DNA of 20,133 nucleotides, from contig CAKQIY010000033.1 of the NCBI GenBank assembly GCA_934247115.1, positions 1 to 20,133 of the forward strand, read 5' to 3'. Both the position numbers and the translations under genes were made by a program. The DNA comes from an uncultured Coprococcus sp. GTDB taxonomy: Bacteria; Bacillota; Clostridia; Lachnospirales; Lachnospiraceae. The notes beneath the pieces are model-generated. The model was not told the origin of the DNA. It worked only from the letters and a program-made list of their open reading frames with translations, and did not search any database. This document shows positions 1-7,699 of this stretch, one piece after another. Positions within the stretch are counted from its first letter, which is position 1. The number at the start of each line of letters is the position of its first letter.

Positions 1-396
1 CCTGAGGATCTGCCATACGATGTGAGCGCAGATGTGATAGAGCTGCCGGATGATGATTTCGGTATCTGGTATGTGGACGCATCGGATATGAAGGAGAGAT
101 ACGATGGCAAGAAGATACACTTCAAGGCCATGGTATTCAGACCAAAGCAGTATGGTAACAATGCATTTGTTCCTGGAAGATTTGCCATGACATGCTGTGT
201 TGAGGATATCCAGTTTGTCGGATTCAAGTGCTACTATCAGGGAGCCAAGAACCTTGTGGACAGACAGTGGGTTGATGTCACTGCCAAGATTGGTTATGAG
301 TATTATCCGGACTTTGAGGGTGAAGGACCTGTTCTCACAGCTGAGAAGGTTACACTCACAAGTGCACCAAAGGAAGAAGTGGTATACTTCAGCTAA
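1..396 (+). CDS. YcgQ-like (TIGR03943/DUF1980) protein, C-terminal part
   Basis: The reading frame is open from base 1, so the gene starts outside the window. A GTG at 22 exists but the frame is already open upstream, and I treat the gene as 5'-truncated. About 131 residues remain. The segment around KKIHFKAMVFRP, then PGRFAMTCCVEDIQFVGFKCYY and a late WVDVTAKI strand, matches the conserved C-terminal domain of the TIGR03943/YcgQ (DUF1980) family, with its paired-cysteine RF-x-x-x-CC-x-x-D motif. Family members usually sit next to a YcgR-type UPF0718 permease and are annotated as putative permease subunits; the true function is unknown. The partner would lie upstream, outside the window. The gene ends in TAA and is followed by a strong terminator, so it closes its operon. 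The family call rests on motif recognition only. Confidence 0.75.
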   Translation, partial: PEDLPYDVSADVIELPDDDFGIWYVDASDMKERYDGKKIHFKAMVFRPKQYGNNAFVPGRFAMTCCVEDIQFVGFKCYYQGAKNLVDRQWVDVTAKIGYEYYPDFEGEGPVLTAEKVTLTSAPKEEVVYFS

Positions 397-417
397 ATCA
401 TGATATGAATATTGAAG

Positions 418-465
418 TACCTCCTTTGCCGGGAAGCATAGTCACCCGGTGAGGGAGGTATTTTT
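418..465 (+). terminator. Rho-independent terminator after the YcgQ-like gene
   Basis: TACCTCC (418-424) pairs with GGAGGTA (454-460), and inside it CCGGG (429-433) pairs with CCCGG (445-449). A run of T follows at 461-465. It lies just after the stop codon and separates the truncated first gene from the ABC cassette. Confidence 0.85.
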
Positions 466-505
466 GTGCAAATATAGGTGGTATTACGTCTTACGAAAGT
501 GTAAG

Positions 506-534
506 TTGCGTTATTGGCCGGCAGAATTTATTAT
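506..534 (+). promoter_or_regulatory. candidate promoter of the ABC cassette
   Basis: TTGCGT (506-511), a 17-base spacer and TATTAT (529-534) form a sigma-A-like promoter about 50 bases before the start at 583. The -10 is good and the -35 is weak (3 of 6). It is the best candidate found between the upstream terminator and the gene. Confidence 0.3.
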
Positions 535-582
535 TAGCATAGTTGTTAAATTACGATAATTTTGAAACGGAAGGAACTATAT

Positions 583-3108
583 ATGTTCAGGATAAAGCTG
601 TTATGTGGAGGTGCAATTGCCTGTATGCTGCTCAGCGGATTGGGAGCGGTGAGGGCTGAAGCTGCGGAGACTCTGTGCGTGCGGGATACAGGGACTCAGG
701 TGGTGAATATGCAGTCTGTGGAAGAGACGAATATAGATGATATAGACGATTCTGATGAAGGCTCATCGGAGACAGCTATAGATGGAAGCACCTATGGACG
801 TATCAACAGGAGAACTCTGAAGAAGAATCCGGATATAAATGTAGAAGTGAATTATGGCGTTGATGGCTACGCCACGTATGATGCGGGAAGTCAGATCGTG
901 CTGACGGTTGATAGTGATATCCCGTTCTCCGGAAAGGTGTCGATCATACCAAGCTATGATGAATATTATGGCGATCAGAAGATGGAATATTCCCAGAAGG
1001 TCAGCTGGGAGGCAGGAGACAGCACTCAGCTCAAATTCTATGTGGACAGTCTGGGTTATGGGAGAATGCTTGTCCAGCTGAGCGATGATTCCGGAGATGT
1101 CATATATTCTGAGAGCGATCAGCTGAGCGTGAATGGATACGAGATGACCTCAATTATGGGCATTCTCAGTGATGATCCGGATAAATTCAGCAATCTGGAT
1201 GAGGCGAGAATAAGGTATCAGATGGACAAGGTCAACATAACCAGGCTGAACATGACAGGTGATTTATTCCCGGAATCGATACAGGGACTTGATGTGGTTC
1301 ATTATATGCTGATCGATGACTATGACACATCACAGCTTTCAGATGCCCAGATGGCTGCAATACAGGAATGGGTACTGGAGGGCGGCACTCTGATCCTGTC
1401 TCTGGGGGATGCTGCTGGTAAGGTGCTCAGCGGATTTGACAGTGATTTCATAAGATGCCGTCTGGATAGAGTAGCTAGTACAGATATAGATATAAAGCTT
1501 GAGAACGGGCGGTTACTCAGCTACGATTCAGTCCCGGAGGCGAAGCTGTCTGTGGATGGCATGGATCCGTATGAGACGCTGGCAGGTGCGTATGTCACTG
1601 ATTCTGGATATGGAAGGATCATTGTGCTTCCATACTCAATTGGAAGCCAGCCTATACATGGTGGAGATGGAGAGCTCCAGCTGGATGAACAGATACTTAA
1701 GGCTGGATATACGACTAAGATAAGTGCCATGGTACAGGGCTCGTATTACAATGACACAGAGAGTATTGGAATAACCAATGCCATGAATGCCAATGATAAG
1801 AAGACTGTGCCACCTGTTGTGCTGATAGTTATTCTGGTCATATATCTGATAGTGTGTGGTCCTCTGACATATATACTTCTGAAAAGAATGAAGAGGCGCG
1901 AACTTATATGGATAGCAGTTCCGGCCTGGGCGGTTATAGGAACACTGGCCATATACATAATAAGCAAGAGTTACAGAGTCACAAAGCCTCTGGAGCTTTC
2001 ATTTGTATCTGCGGATATAAGTGACAATGTCATGAAGCAGAATGTATACACATATATAATGGGGGCAAAGGCTGGACACTATTCAGTTGATGTAGATAAT
2101 GCATACAGGAATGTCCGGGTACTTGATGGTTATTATGGGAACAGCTCGTCAACCCAGGCAAGCACTGATGTTGAGCGCATGACAGAGGATGATGGTGTTA
2201 ATGTCAGCTTTGATACTCACATCCCATTCGGAAGCGTGAGCCTTGCTGCAAGCAGTGTTACAAGCAATGACATAGGCACATTTGACAGCGGTATAAAGCT
2301 GTATACAGATGGGATAGAGGGAAGTGTAGTGAATAATACTGCGTATGATATGAAGGACGTTGTGGTCATGTCGGATGGGTATTATTATTGTATTGACAGC
2401 CTTGCGGCAGGAGCTTCCCTGAATATAACAAAGGCGCAGAACAGAAAGATGATCCGAGGATTGTCCATAGACTGCATGAAGAGTTATTATGTATACAGAT
2501 ATGGTACAGATTATAATTATGACGATGATGCCAGTGCCATGATGTACAGGAATTATTATATGATGCTCATGATGAGTGCATATTCACCTGTGGCATCAGG
2601 AGAAGGACGTGTTGCGATCTGGGCGACCATCGACAGGGATACGGATGTGTTAGGCGGGGAAAATGCAGAGAAGTACGGAAGTTATGTTGTGTATGATGTG
2701 CGGGCACAGAAGTACGAGGATGTGGATGGCGCCTATTATAGCAATATATATACGAGAGATGTGAACAGGAATGTCCAGTCAGATTATGATACCAATGATA
2801 TGATGATGTATTCGGATCAGATCGATATTGATGTCCAGTTCAGGAGTCATGATGATATAACCTCCCTGACAAATGAGACAGACAGCAAGGATACATCTTC
2901 GTCCAATGTTGTTGTGAAAGCGTACAATTACAGTACTGGCAATTACGATGTTATATTTGCAAATGGAGCTACAGAGATCAAGGGAGACAGGCTCAGAAAA
3001 TATCTGCAGAATGGCGAGATAAAGCTGAGATTCATATCTCCTCATCAGGGCAGTGAGTATACCGAGGTATATCTTCCTCGTATAAGTGCAAGAGGAGGTG
3101 GAGACTGA
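583..3108 (+). CDS. large exported membrane-anchored protein of an ABC cassette
   Basis: I start at ATG 583 because AAGGA (571-575) lies at good spacing. An in-frame TTG at 562 has no such site and would displace the signal peptide. The product is about 841 residues. It begins with a secretion signal (MFRIKLLCGG, hydrophobic to about residue 20, then AEAAE), followed by an acidic linker and a long extracellular beta-rich part. A segment near residues 240-290 (YMLIDDYDTSQLSD, then WVLEGGTLILSLGD) resembles the glutamine-amidotransferase-like fold seen in auxiliary proteins of ABC-2 exporters such as GldG-type partners. Two transmembrane helices lie at about 409-434 and 440-460, followed by a second Asp/Tyr-rich outer domain to the C-terminus. 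The stop codon shares its A with the ATG of the ATPase gene (TGATG), so the two are translationally coupled. Its role is inferred to be an accessory or substrate-handling subunit; the substrate is unknown. Confidence 0.8.
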   Translation: MFRIKLLCGGAIACMLLSGLGAVRAEAAETLCVRDTGTQVVNMQSVEETNIDDIDDSDEGSSETAIDGSTYGRINRRTLKKNPDINVEVNYGVDGYATYDAGSQIVLTVDSDIPFSGKVSIIPSYDEYYGDQKMEYSQKVSWEAGDSTQLKFYVDSLGYGRMLVQLSDDSGDVIYSESDQLSVNGYEMTSIMGILSDDPDKFSNLDEARIRYQMDKVNITRLNMTGDLFPESIQGLDVVHYMLIDDYDTSQLSDAQMAAIQEWVLEGGTLILSLGDAAGKVLSGFDSDFIRCRLDRVASTDIDIKLENGRLLSYDSVPEAKLSVDGMDPYETLAGAYVTDSGYGRIIVLPYSIGSQPIHGGDGELQLDEQILKAGYTTKISAMVQGSYYNDTESIGITNAMNANDKKTVPPVVLIVILVIYLIVCGPLTYILLKRMKRRELIWIAVPAWAVIGTLAIYIISKSYRVTKPLELSFVSADISDNVMKQNVYTYIMGAKAGHYSVDVDNAYRNVRVLDGYYGNSSSTQASTDVERMTEDDGVNVSFDTHIPFGSVSLAASSVTSNDIGTFDSGIKLYTDGIEGSVVNNTAYDMKDVVVMSDGYYYCIDSLAAGASLNITKAQNRKMIRGLSIDCMKSYYVYRYGTDYNYDDDASAMMYRNYYMMLMMSAYSPVASGEGRVAIWATIDRDTDVLGGENAEKYGSYVVYDVRAQKYEDVDGAYYSNIYTRDVNRNVQSDYDTNDMMMYSDQIDIDVQFRSHDDITSLTNETDSKDTSSSNVVVKAYNYSTGNYDVIFANGATEIKGDRLRKYLQNGEIKLRFISPHQGSEYTEVYLPRISARGGGD

Positions 3109-4073
3109 TGGTAGATATAGAGAATTTGGCCAAATATTACGATGGATTTGCGGCACTTGACAATGTTAATCTCCACATAGACAAGGGGGAGATATTCGGA
3201 TTTGTCGGACCGAATGGTGCGGGCAAGACCACGACCATGAAGATAATGTGCGGTCTGCTCAAGGCCACATCTGGCAGGATCATCATCAATGGGGTGGATG
3301 CTCTCAAAAAGTCCTCAGATGTCAGAAGGATGATAGGATATGTACCGGATTTCTTTGGAGTTTATGACAATTTCAAGGTTATTGAATATATGGAGTTCTA
3401 TGCATCACTGTATGGTATAGGAAAACGTGAGGCTGATGAGATCGCTGACAGACTGCTTGACATGGTGAAGTTGTCTGACAAGAGAGAGGAATTCGTGGAT
3501 GGCCTGTCAAGGGGAATGAAGCAGCGATTGTGTATTGCCAGGGCGCTCATACATGATCCGGAGCTGCTGGTTCTTGACGAGCCCAATTCAGGTCTTGACC
3601 CAAGAGCACGTTATGAGATGAAGGATATCATGAGAAATCTCAGGGAGATGGGCAAGACTGTAATCATAAGCTCACATATACTTCCTGAGCTGTCGGAGAT
3701 GTGTACCAGTATAGGTGTCATAGATCATGGCAGGATAGTGACAAGCGGCAAGGTCGGGGATGTAATGGAACAGGGCCACTCTGAGCCGCCGATCAGGATC
3801 AAGGGATATATTCTGGGCAAGAATGCGCATGAGGCCGCAGACAGGATATCCGTTATTATCAGGGAGAGATTCAAGGTGGACCATATCTGCGAGAAAGACG
3901 AAGAACTGGTGGTATATTGTCACGGCGACAGGGAGACAGATGCAGAACTGCTCAGAAGCCTTGTTGACAATGGTGTCCATATACATCAGTTCTTCAGGGA
4001 TAAGGATAACCTGGAGTCCCTGTTCCTTGAGATTACAGGAGGTGATGAGCATGCGGGCAAGGACATTTATTAA
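3108..4073 (+). CDS. ABC transporter ATP-binding protein
   Basis: This 321-residue ABC ATPase carries Walker A GPNGAGKT (residues 34-41), an LSRGMKQ signature near 132 in place of the canonical LSGGQ, Walker B LLVLDEP near 151 with a downstream GLDPRAR D-loop, and an SSH switch histidine near 188. LSRGM-type signatures are common in the ABC-2/drug-exporter branch of the family. The last 100 or so residues form a separate alpha/beta tail ending in LESLFLEITGG, typical of exporter ATPases paired with ABC-2 permeases. It would power the permease encoded next. Its start overlaps the previous stop by one base and its end overlaps the permease gene by about 20 bases, so all three are probably made together. 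The substrate cannot be read from sequence. Confidence 0.93.
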   Translation: MVDIENLAKYYDGFAALDNVNLHIDKGEIFGFVGPNGAGKTTTMKIMCGLLKATSGRIIINGVDALKKSSDVRRMIGYVPDFFGVYDNFKVIEYMEFYASLYGIGKREADEIADRLLDMVKLSDKREEFVDGLSRGMKQRLCIARALIHDPELLVLDEPNSGLDPRARYEMKDIMRNLREMGKTVIISSHILPELSEMCTSIGVIDHGRIVTSGKVGDVMEQGHSEPPIRIKGYILGKNAHEAADRISVIIRERFKVDHICEKDEELVVYCHGDRETDAELLRSLVDNGVHIHQFFRDKDNLESLFLEITGGDEHAGKDIY

Positions 4074-4944
4074 TCCTGTGCTCAAGAAGGATATACTGGT
4101 GAATGCCAGAAATGCAAAGATGATAGTTGCCATCACACTGATCAACTGTCTGTTTGCACTTATTGCGGCAGGAGCATTTGCCATGTCATCCGGTATGGGC
4201 TATCAGGCGTATTATTCATATATTGTAAAGCTGTTCCCTATACTTGCAGCGTGTGAGCTGGGTATCATATGTATGGTCCTGCCGATCATGACATCCACGT
4301 CAGTGTCGGGTGAGCGGGAGAGACAGACTCTGGATATCATGCTTACAACTCCGGTTAAACCATCAGCCATAGTATTTGGAAAGCTGGCCTCAGCCATGGC
4401 GACTACATTTATGTATGTGATCGCAACACTTCCATTTCTGGCTGTTTCATTCGTGGTGGGCGGCCTTGGCTGGAGTGCACTTGGGGAGTATATTGGTATA
4501 GTTTTGTATGTGGATATTTATATAGGAAGCTTTGGAATGCTTTTCTCTTGTGTGAAGAGAACGTCGGTTTCTGCAGCGGTGACAACCATCATAACTGTGG
4601 CTTCTATAACTCTTCTGACATATATTGTCGGGAAAGTTATGGATTCTGCTATGTTTAGGACCGGGGATATAGATCAGTACAAGGGATATCTTGCAGGAAT
4701 CATGACATGCTATGCCATAAATCCATTTGTGTGGATAGTGGATTTCGCACAGAGGACGTTCTATGCGGATTCAGTTCTGCCTTCACTGGATCAGGCAGGC
4801 AGATATTCAACATTTGTGGCAGAGCATATGCATATCATATCCATCACGCTGAATATGATAGTTGCATTTGTGCTGTTGAAGATTGCAGCTGTAAGGATAA
4901 CATCAGGTGGAAGAAAAAAGAAAACTATCCAAAAAGGCGTTTGA
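4051..4944 (+). CDS. ABC-2 type transporter permease
   Basis: The start is ATG 4051 (MRARTFINPVLKKD): AGGAGG at 4037-4042 gives eight bases of spacing. The in-frame ATG at 4045 is too close, and the long upstream frame only shadows the ATPase gene. The product is about 297 residues with roughly six hydrophobic spans: near the N-terminus (MIVAITLINCLFALIAAG), around FPILAACELGIICMVLPIM, in the middle (MYVIATLPFLAVSFVV and YIGIVLYVDIYIGSFGMLF), ITVASITLLTYIV, and a C-terminal helix. The cytoplasmic motif SGERERQTLDIMLTTPV is the hallmark of ABC-2 permeases of the GldF/NatB type. It overlaps the ATPase gene by 23 bases. With the ATPase and the large exported protein it forms a three-component exporter or surface-acting ABC system of unknown substrate. 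Confidence 0.9.
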   Translation: MRARTFINPVLKKDILVNARNAKMIVAITLINCLFALIAAGAFAMSSGMGYQAYYSYIVKLFPILAACELGIICMVLPIMTSTSVSGERERQTLDIMLTTPVKPSAIVFGKLASAMATTFMYVIATLPFLAVSFVVGGLGWSALGEYIGIVLYVDIYIGSFGMLFSCVKRTSVSAAVTTIITVASITLLTYIVGKVMDSAMFRTGDIDQYKGYLAGIMTCYAINPFVWIVDFAQRTFYADSVLPSLDQAGRYSTFVAEHMHIISITLNMIVAFVLLKIAAVRITSGGRKKKTIQKGV

Positions 4945-4969
4945 CTTACAGGTGCACATAGGTTATCCT
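4941..4969 (+). promoter_or_regulatory. candidate promoter before comM
   Basis: TTGACT (4941-4946), overlapping the permease stop codon, a 17-base spacer and TATCCT (4964-4969) make a plausible sigma-A promoter. No terminator is visible between the permease and comM, so read-through from the ABC cassette is also possible. Confidence 0.3.
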
Positions 4970-5035
4970 CTCGTATATGATATGTGCTTCGTGTGGAGAG
5001 GCTGCCCGGACTGGGCAGAAAGGAGCACATGTATT

Positions 5036-6565
5036 ATGTATAGCAAAGTTTTAAGCGGCCTTGTACAAGGCGTTGAGGGTACGCTCATATCCGTTGAGAC
5101 GGATATACATGATGGCCTCCCTGTGATGAATATGGTTGGATACTTATCATCGTGCGTCAGGGAGGCTGGAGAGCGTGTGCGCACAGCCCTGCGCAATTCA
5201 GATTTCAGCCTTCCACCGAAGAGGGTTACGATCAATCTTTTTCCGGCGGATATCAGAAAGGAAGGCACAGCCTTCGATCTTCCCATTGCAGTAGGAATAC
5301 TTGCGTCCATGGGAATCATTCCAATTGATACGATCAACAGCATACTTATTATTGGCGAGCTCGGACTGGATGGACATGTGAATTCCGTCAGTGGTGTGCT
5401 GGCTATAGTTCACCATGCATATACCTGTGGAGTGCGCAGTTGTATAGTTCCGGCGGGTAACTCAGGGGAGGCTGCCATCATAGAGGGGATGACGGTCATC
5501 CCTGTGGAAAACCTCAGGGAGCTGGTGGACCATCTATGTGGAATACACATCATTGAACCGGAATATGTTGATGTAGACGCGGTGCTCAGCTCATATATGG
5601 AGGAGGAGGGGGATTTCTCTGAGGTGAAGGGGCATGAGACCCTGAAGAGGGGGATAGAGATCGCTGCTGCAGGGATGCACAATATACTTATGACGGGACC
5701 TGCAGGGGCTGGTAAATCTATGATAGCCAGAAGAATTCCTTCCATACTTCCGAGACTGACTCTTGATGAGAGCATAGAGATAACGAAGATATACAGTGTG
5801 GCAGGCATGCTTGATGAGGGACATCCGGTCATCAACAGGAGACCATTCCGATCGCCACATCACACCATATCGCTGCATGCGCTGTCAGGAGGTGGCAGGG
5901 ATCCGAGGCCTGGAGAGATAAGTCTGGCTCACGGGGGTGTGCTGTTCCTTGATGAATTACCAGAGTTCAGCAGGAATGTGCTTGAGGTCATGAGACAGCC
6001 ACTGGAGGAGGGCGTGGTACATATATCCAGACTGAATGGAACGTACAGATTCCCTGCTGACTTTATGCTTGTTGCGGCGAGAAATCCCTGCCCCTGTGGC
6101 CAGTATCCGGATATGAACAGGTGTACATGTACAGTCAATCAGATCAGGAATTATAATGCCAGGATAAGCAAGCCTCTGCTTGACAGGATAGATATCAACG
6201 TGGAGGTCAGAAAGGTTCAGTACAGGGAGCTGTTTGAACCACAAAGAGGTGCTTCTTCAGCGGAGATGAGAGCACGGGTGCTGGCGGCACAGAGACTTCA
6301 ACAGGAGAGATATGCCGGTGAGAACATACGGTTTAATTCACAGATGGATTCAGGCATGTGTTCGAGATATATACGGCTTGGAGCTGCAGAGAAGAATTTT
6401 ATGGAGGAAAGCTTTGACAGGTACAGAATGACAGCCAGGGGAAGCAATCGTGTACTCAAGATTGCAAGAACCATAGCTGACCTTGATGGTGACGAGAATG
6501 TACAGGTCAGGCATTTGAGAGAAGCAGTATTCTTCAGAAATTCAGACGGGGAAGGTGGGATCTGA
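5036..6565 (+). CDS. comM: ComM/YifB-family Mg-chelatase-like AAA+ ATPase
   Basis: The start is ATG 5036 (MYSKVLSGLVQGVEG), supported by AAAGGAG at 5019-5025. The frame is open further upstream, but that part overlaps the permease gene and has no family similarity. The length of about 509 residues is normal. The N-terminal Lon-protease/S5-like domain covers about 1-190, with the family pattern GLPVMNMVGYLSSCVREAGERVRTAL. The AAA+ core has Walker A GPAGAGKS (221-228), Walker B GVLFLDE (301-307) and the Cys-rich NPCPCGQYPD segment, followed by the C-terminal Mg_chelatase_C helices. ComM is a hexameric helicase that promotes branch migration of incoming DNA during transformation in gamma-proteobacteria; the Clostridia member is assumed to be similar. 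dprA starts one base after its stop, a classic pairing for DNA-processing roles. Confidence 0.94.
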   Translation: MYSKVLSGLVQGVEGTLISVETDIHDGLPVMNMVGYLSSCVREAGERVRTALRNSDFSLPPKRVTINLFPADIRKEGTAFDLPIAVGILASMGIIPIDTINSILIIGELGLDGHVNSVSGVLAIVHHAYTCGVRSCIVPAGNSGEAAIIEGMTVIPVENLRELVDHLCGIHIIEPEYVDVDAVLSSYMEEEGDFSEVKGHETLKRGIEIAAAGMHNILMTGPAGAGKSMIARRIPSILPRLTLDESIEITKIYSVAGMLDEGHPVINRRPFRSPHHTISLHALSGGGRDPRPGEISLAHGGVLFLDELPEFSRNVLEVMRQPLEEGVVHISRLNGTYRFPADFMLVAARNPCPCGQYPDMNRCTCTVNQIRNYNARISKPLLDRIDINVEVRKVQYRELFEPQRGASSAEMRARVLAAQRLQQERYAGENIRFNSQMDSGMCSRYIRLGAAEKNFMEESFDRYRMTARGSNRVLKIARTIADLDGDENVQVRHLREAVFFRNSDGEGGI

Positions 6566-6566
6566 T

Positions 6567-7646
6567 ATGGATGATGAAATGTTGTATCTGTGGTATGGAA
6601 TGATAAGTCGTATGGTGCACACGCAGAAGCTTGATATAGCCATGCGGTTTGGAGGTATACGCGGATTATGGGAGGCATCTGAGAGTGATATCAGAGGAGA
6701 ACTCACAGATATACAGGCTGGGGCAGTTTTGGAAAACCGGTCGGAGAAGGCTGTGCTGGGGTACAGAGGCAGACTGGATGACTGTGATATATCATATGTG
6801 TATCCAGGACATGCATGCTATCCGGAGAGACTGTACGACATACCAGATCCCCCTATGCTGCTGTTCACATCTGGAGATAAAGAATTGCTCCGGGAAATAA
6901 CTCCGGCTATAGCCGTTGTGGGTGCGAGAAAGGCATCTACGTATGGAAGAACGATGACAGACAGGCTGGCAGGTGAGCTGGCTGCAGCCGGGGTCACGAT
7001 CGTCAGCGGTATGGCGCTCGGAGTTGACGGAACGGCCCACAGAGCGGCGCTTGCTGCGGGAGGAAGAACCATAGCAGTTCTTGGAAGTGGTATAAATGTT
7101 CCTTATCCAAGGGAAAATTATGATATATATCACGATATAAGAGCAGGGGGCGGTGTTGTGATATCGGAGAATGGTCTGGACGTGAAACCGGAGGCTTTCA
7201 GATTCCCATACAGGAACAGGATAATAAGCGGATTGTCAGATGGAGTTCTGGTGGTAGAGGCAAGGGAGAAGAGCGGTTCGCTCATAACTGCAGACCAGGC
7301 TCTGGAACAGGGACGTGATGTGTATGCTCTTCCGGGCAGGGTGACTGACAGCTGCAGCAGCGGCTGTAATGCGCTTATCAGAATGGGCGCTATGTGTGTC
7401 ACTTCATCGGTGGATATACTGGATGAACTGGGAATAGAAGCGCCAGACAGAGAAATCATTAACAAAAAATTACTTGCGCCTTCAGAGAAAAAAGTGTATA
7501 GTTGTGTACGTTTGGAATCCAGACATATAGATGATATATGTAGGGAAGCCGGGATAGGGGTGTCTGAGGCAGCTCAGATACTGTATGAACTGGAGCGGAA
7601 GAAGCTGGTTAAGCAGATAATAAGAAACTATTATTCAAGAGCCTGA
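6567..7646 (+). CDS. dprA: DNA-processing protein DprA
   Basis: The start is ATG 6567, just after the comM TGA and preceded by GGGGAAGGTGGG. An upstream in-frame GTG at 6555 is less likely. The protein has about 359 residues. It has an N-terminal helical region (about 1-65), then the DprA Rossmann-like core: VVGARKAS (about 117-124), GMALGVDGTAHRAAL (148-162), GSGINVPYPREN and FPYRNRIIS (213-221), followed by EAREKSGSLITADQALEQGRDVYALPGRV in two adjoining blocks. A C-terminal winged-helix (about 305-359, from APSEKKVYSCV) completes the long form. DprA loads RecA onto incoming single-stranded DNA and protects it. It is conserved in many bacteria with no demonstrated transformation. It is tightly coupled to comM and lies 53 bases before topA, as in many Firmicutes. 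Confidence 0.96.
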   Translation: MDDEMLYLWYGMISRMVHTQKLDIAMRFGGIRGLWEASESDIRGELTDIQAGAVLENRSEKAVLGYRGRLDDCDISYVYPGHACYPERLYDIPDPPMLLFTSGDKELLREITPAIAVVGARKASTYGRTMTDRLAGELAAAGVTIVSGMALGVDGTAHRAALAAGGRTIAVLGSGINVPYPRENYDIYHDIRAGGGVVISENGLDVKPEAFRFPYRNRIISGLSDGVLVVEAREKSGSLITADQALEQGRDVYALPGRVTDSCSSGCNALIRMGAMCVTSSVDILDELGIEAPDREIINKKLLAPSEKKVYSCVRLESRHIDDICREAGIGVSEAAQILYELERKKLVKQIIRNYYSRA

Positions 7647-7699
7647 CTTTTCGAGCTTCTTGACTATATACAGAATATGAAGAAAGGAAAAAGATATCT

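Noticed and set aside
562..582. TTG start for the large ABC-cassette protein
   Set aside because: The ATG at 583 has the proper ribosome site and gives a clean signal peptide; the TTG has neither.
3823..4050. Upstream extension of the ABC permease
   Set aside because: It overlaps the ATPase gene in another frame; ATG 4051 is placed well after AGGAGG.
3672..4184. Minus-strand 170-codon open frame over the ATPase-permease junction
   Set aside because: It is antisense to two well supported genes, with no recognisable motif.
4907..5035. Upstream extension of ComM
   Set aside because: The extra 43 codons overlap the permease gene and have no family similarity; ATG 5036 has AAAGGAG.
6555..6566. 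GTG start for DprA
   Set aside because: The position overlaps the ribosome-binding purines and the comM stop; ATG 6567 is better placed.
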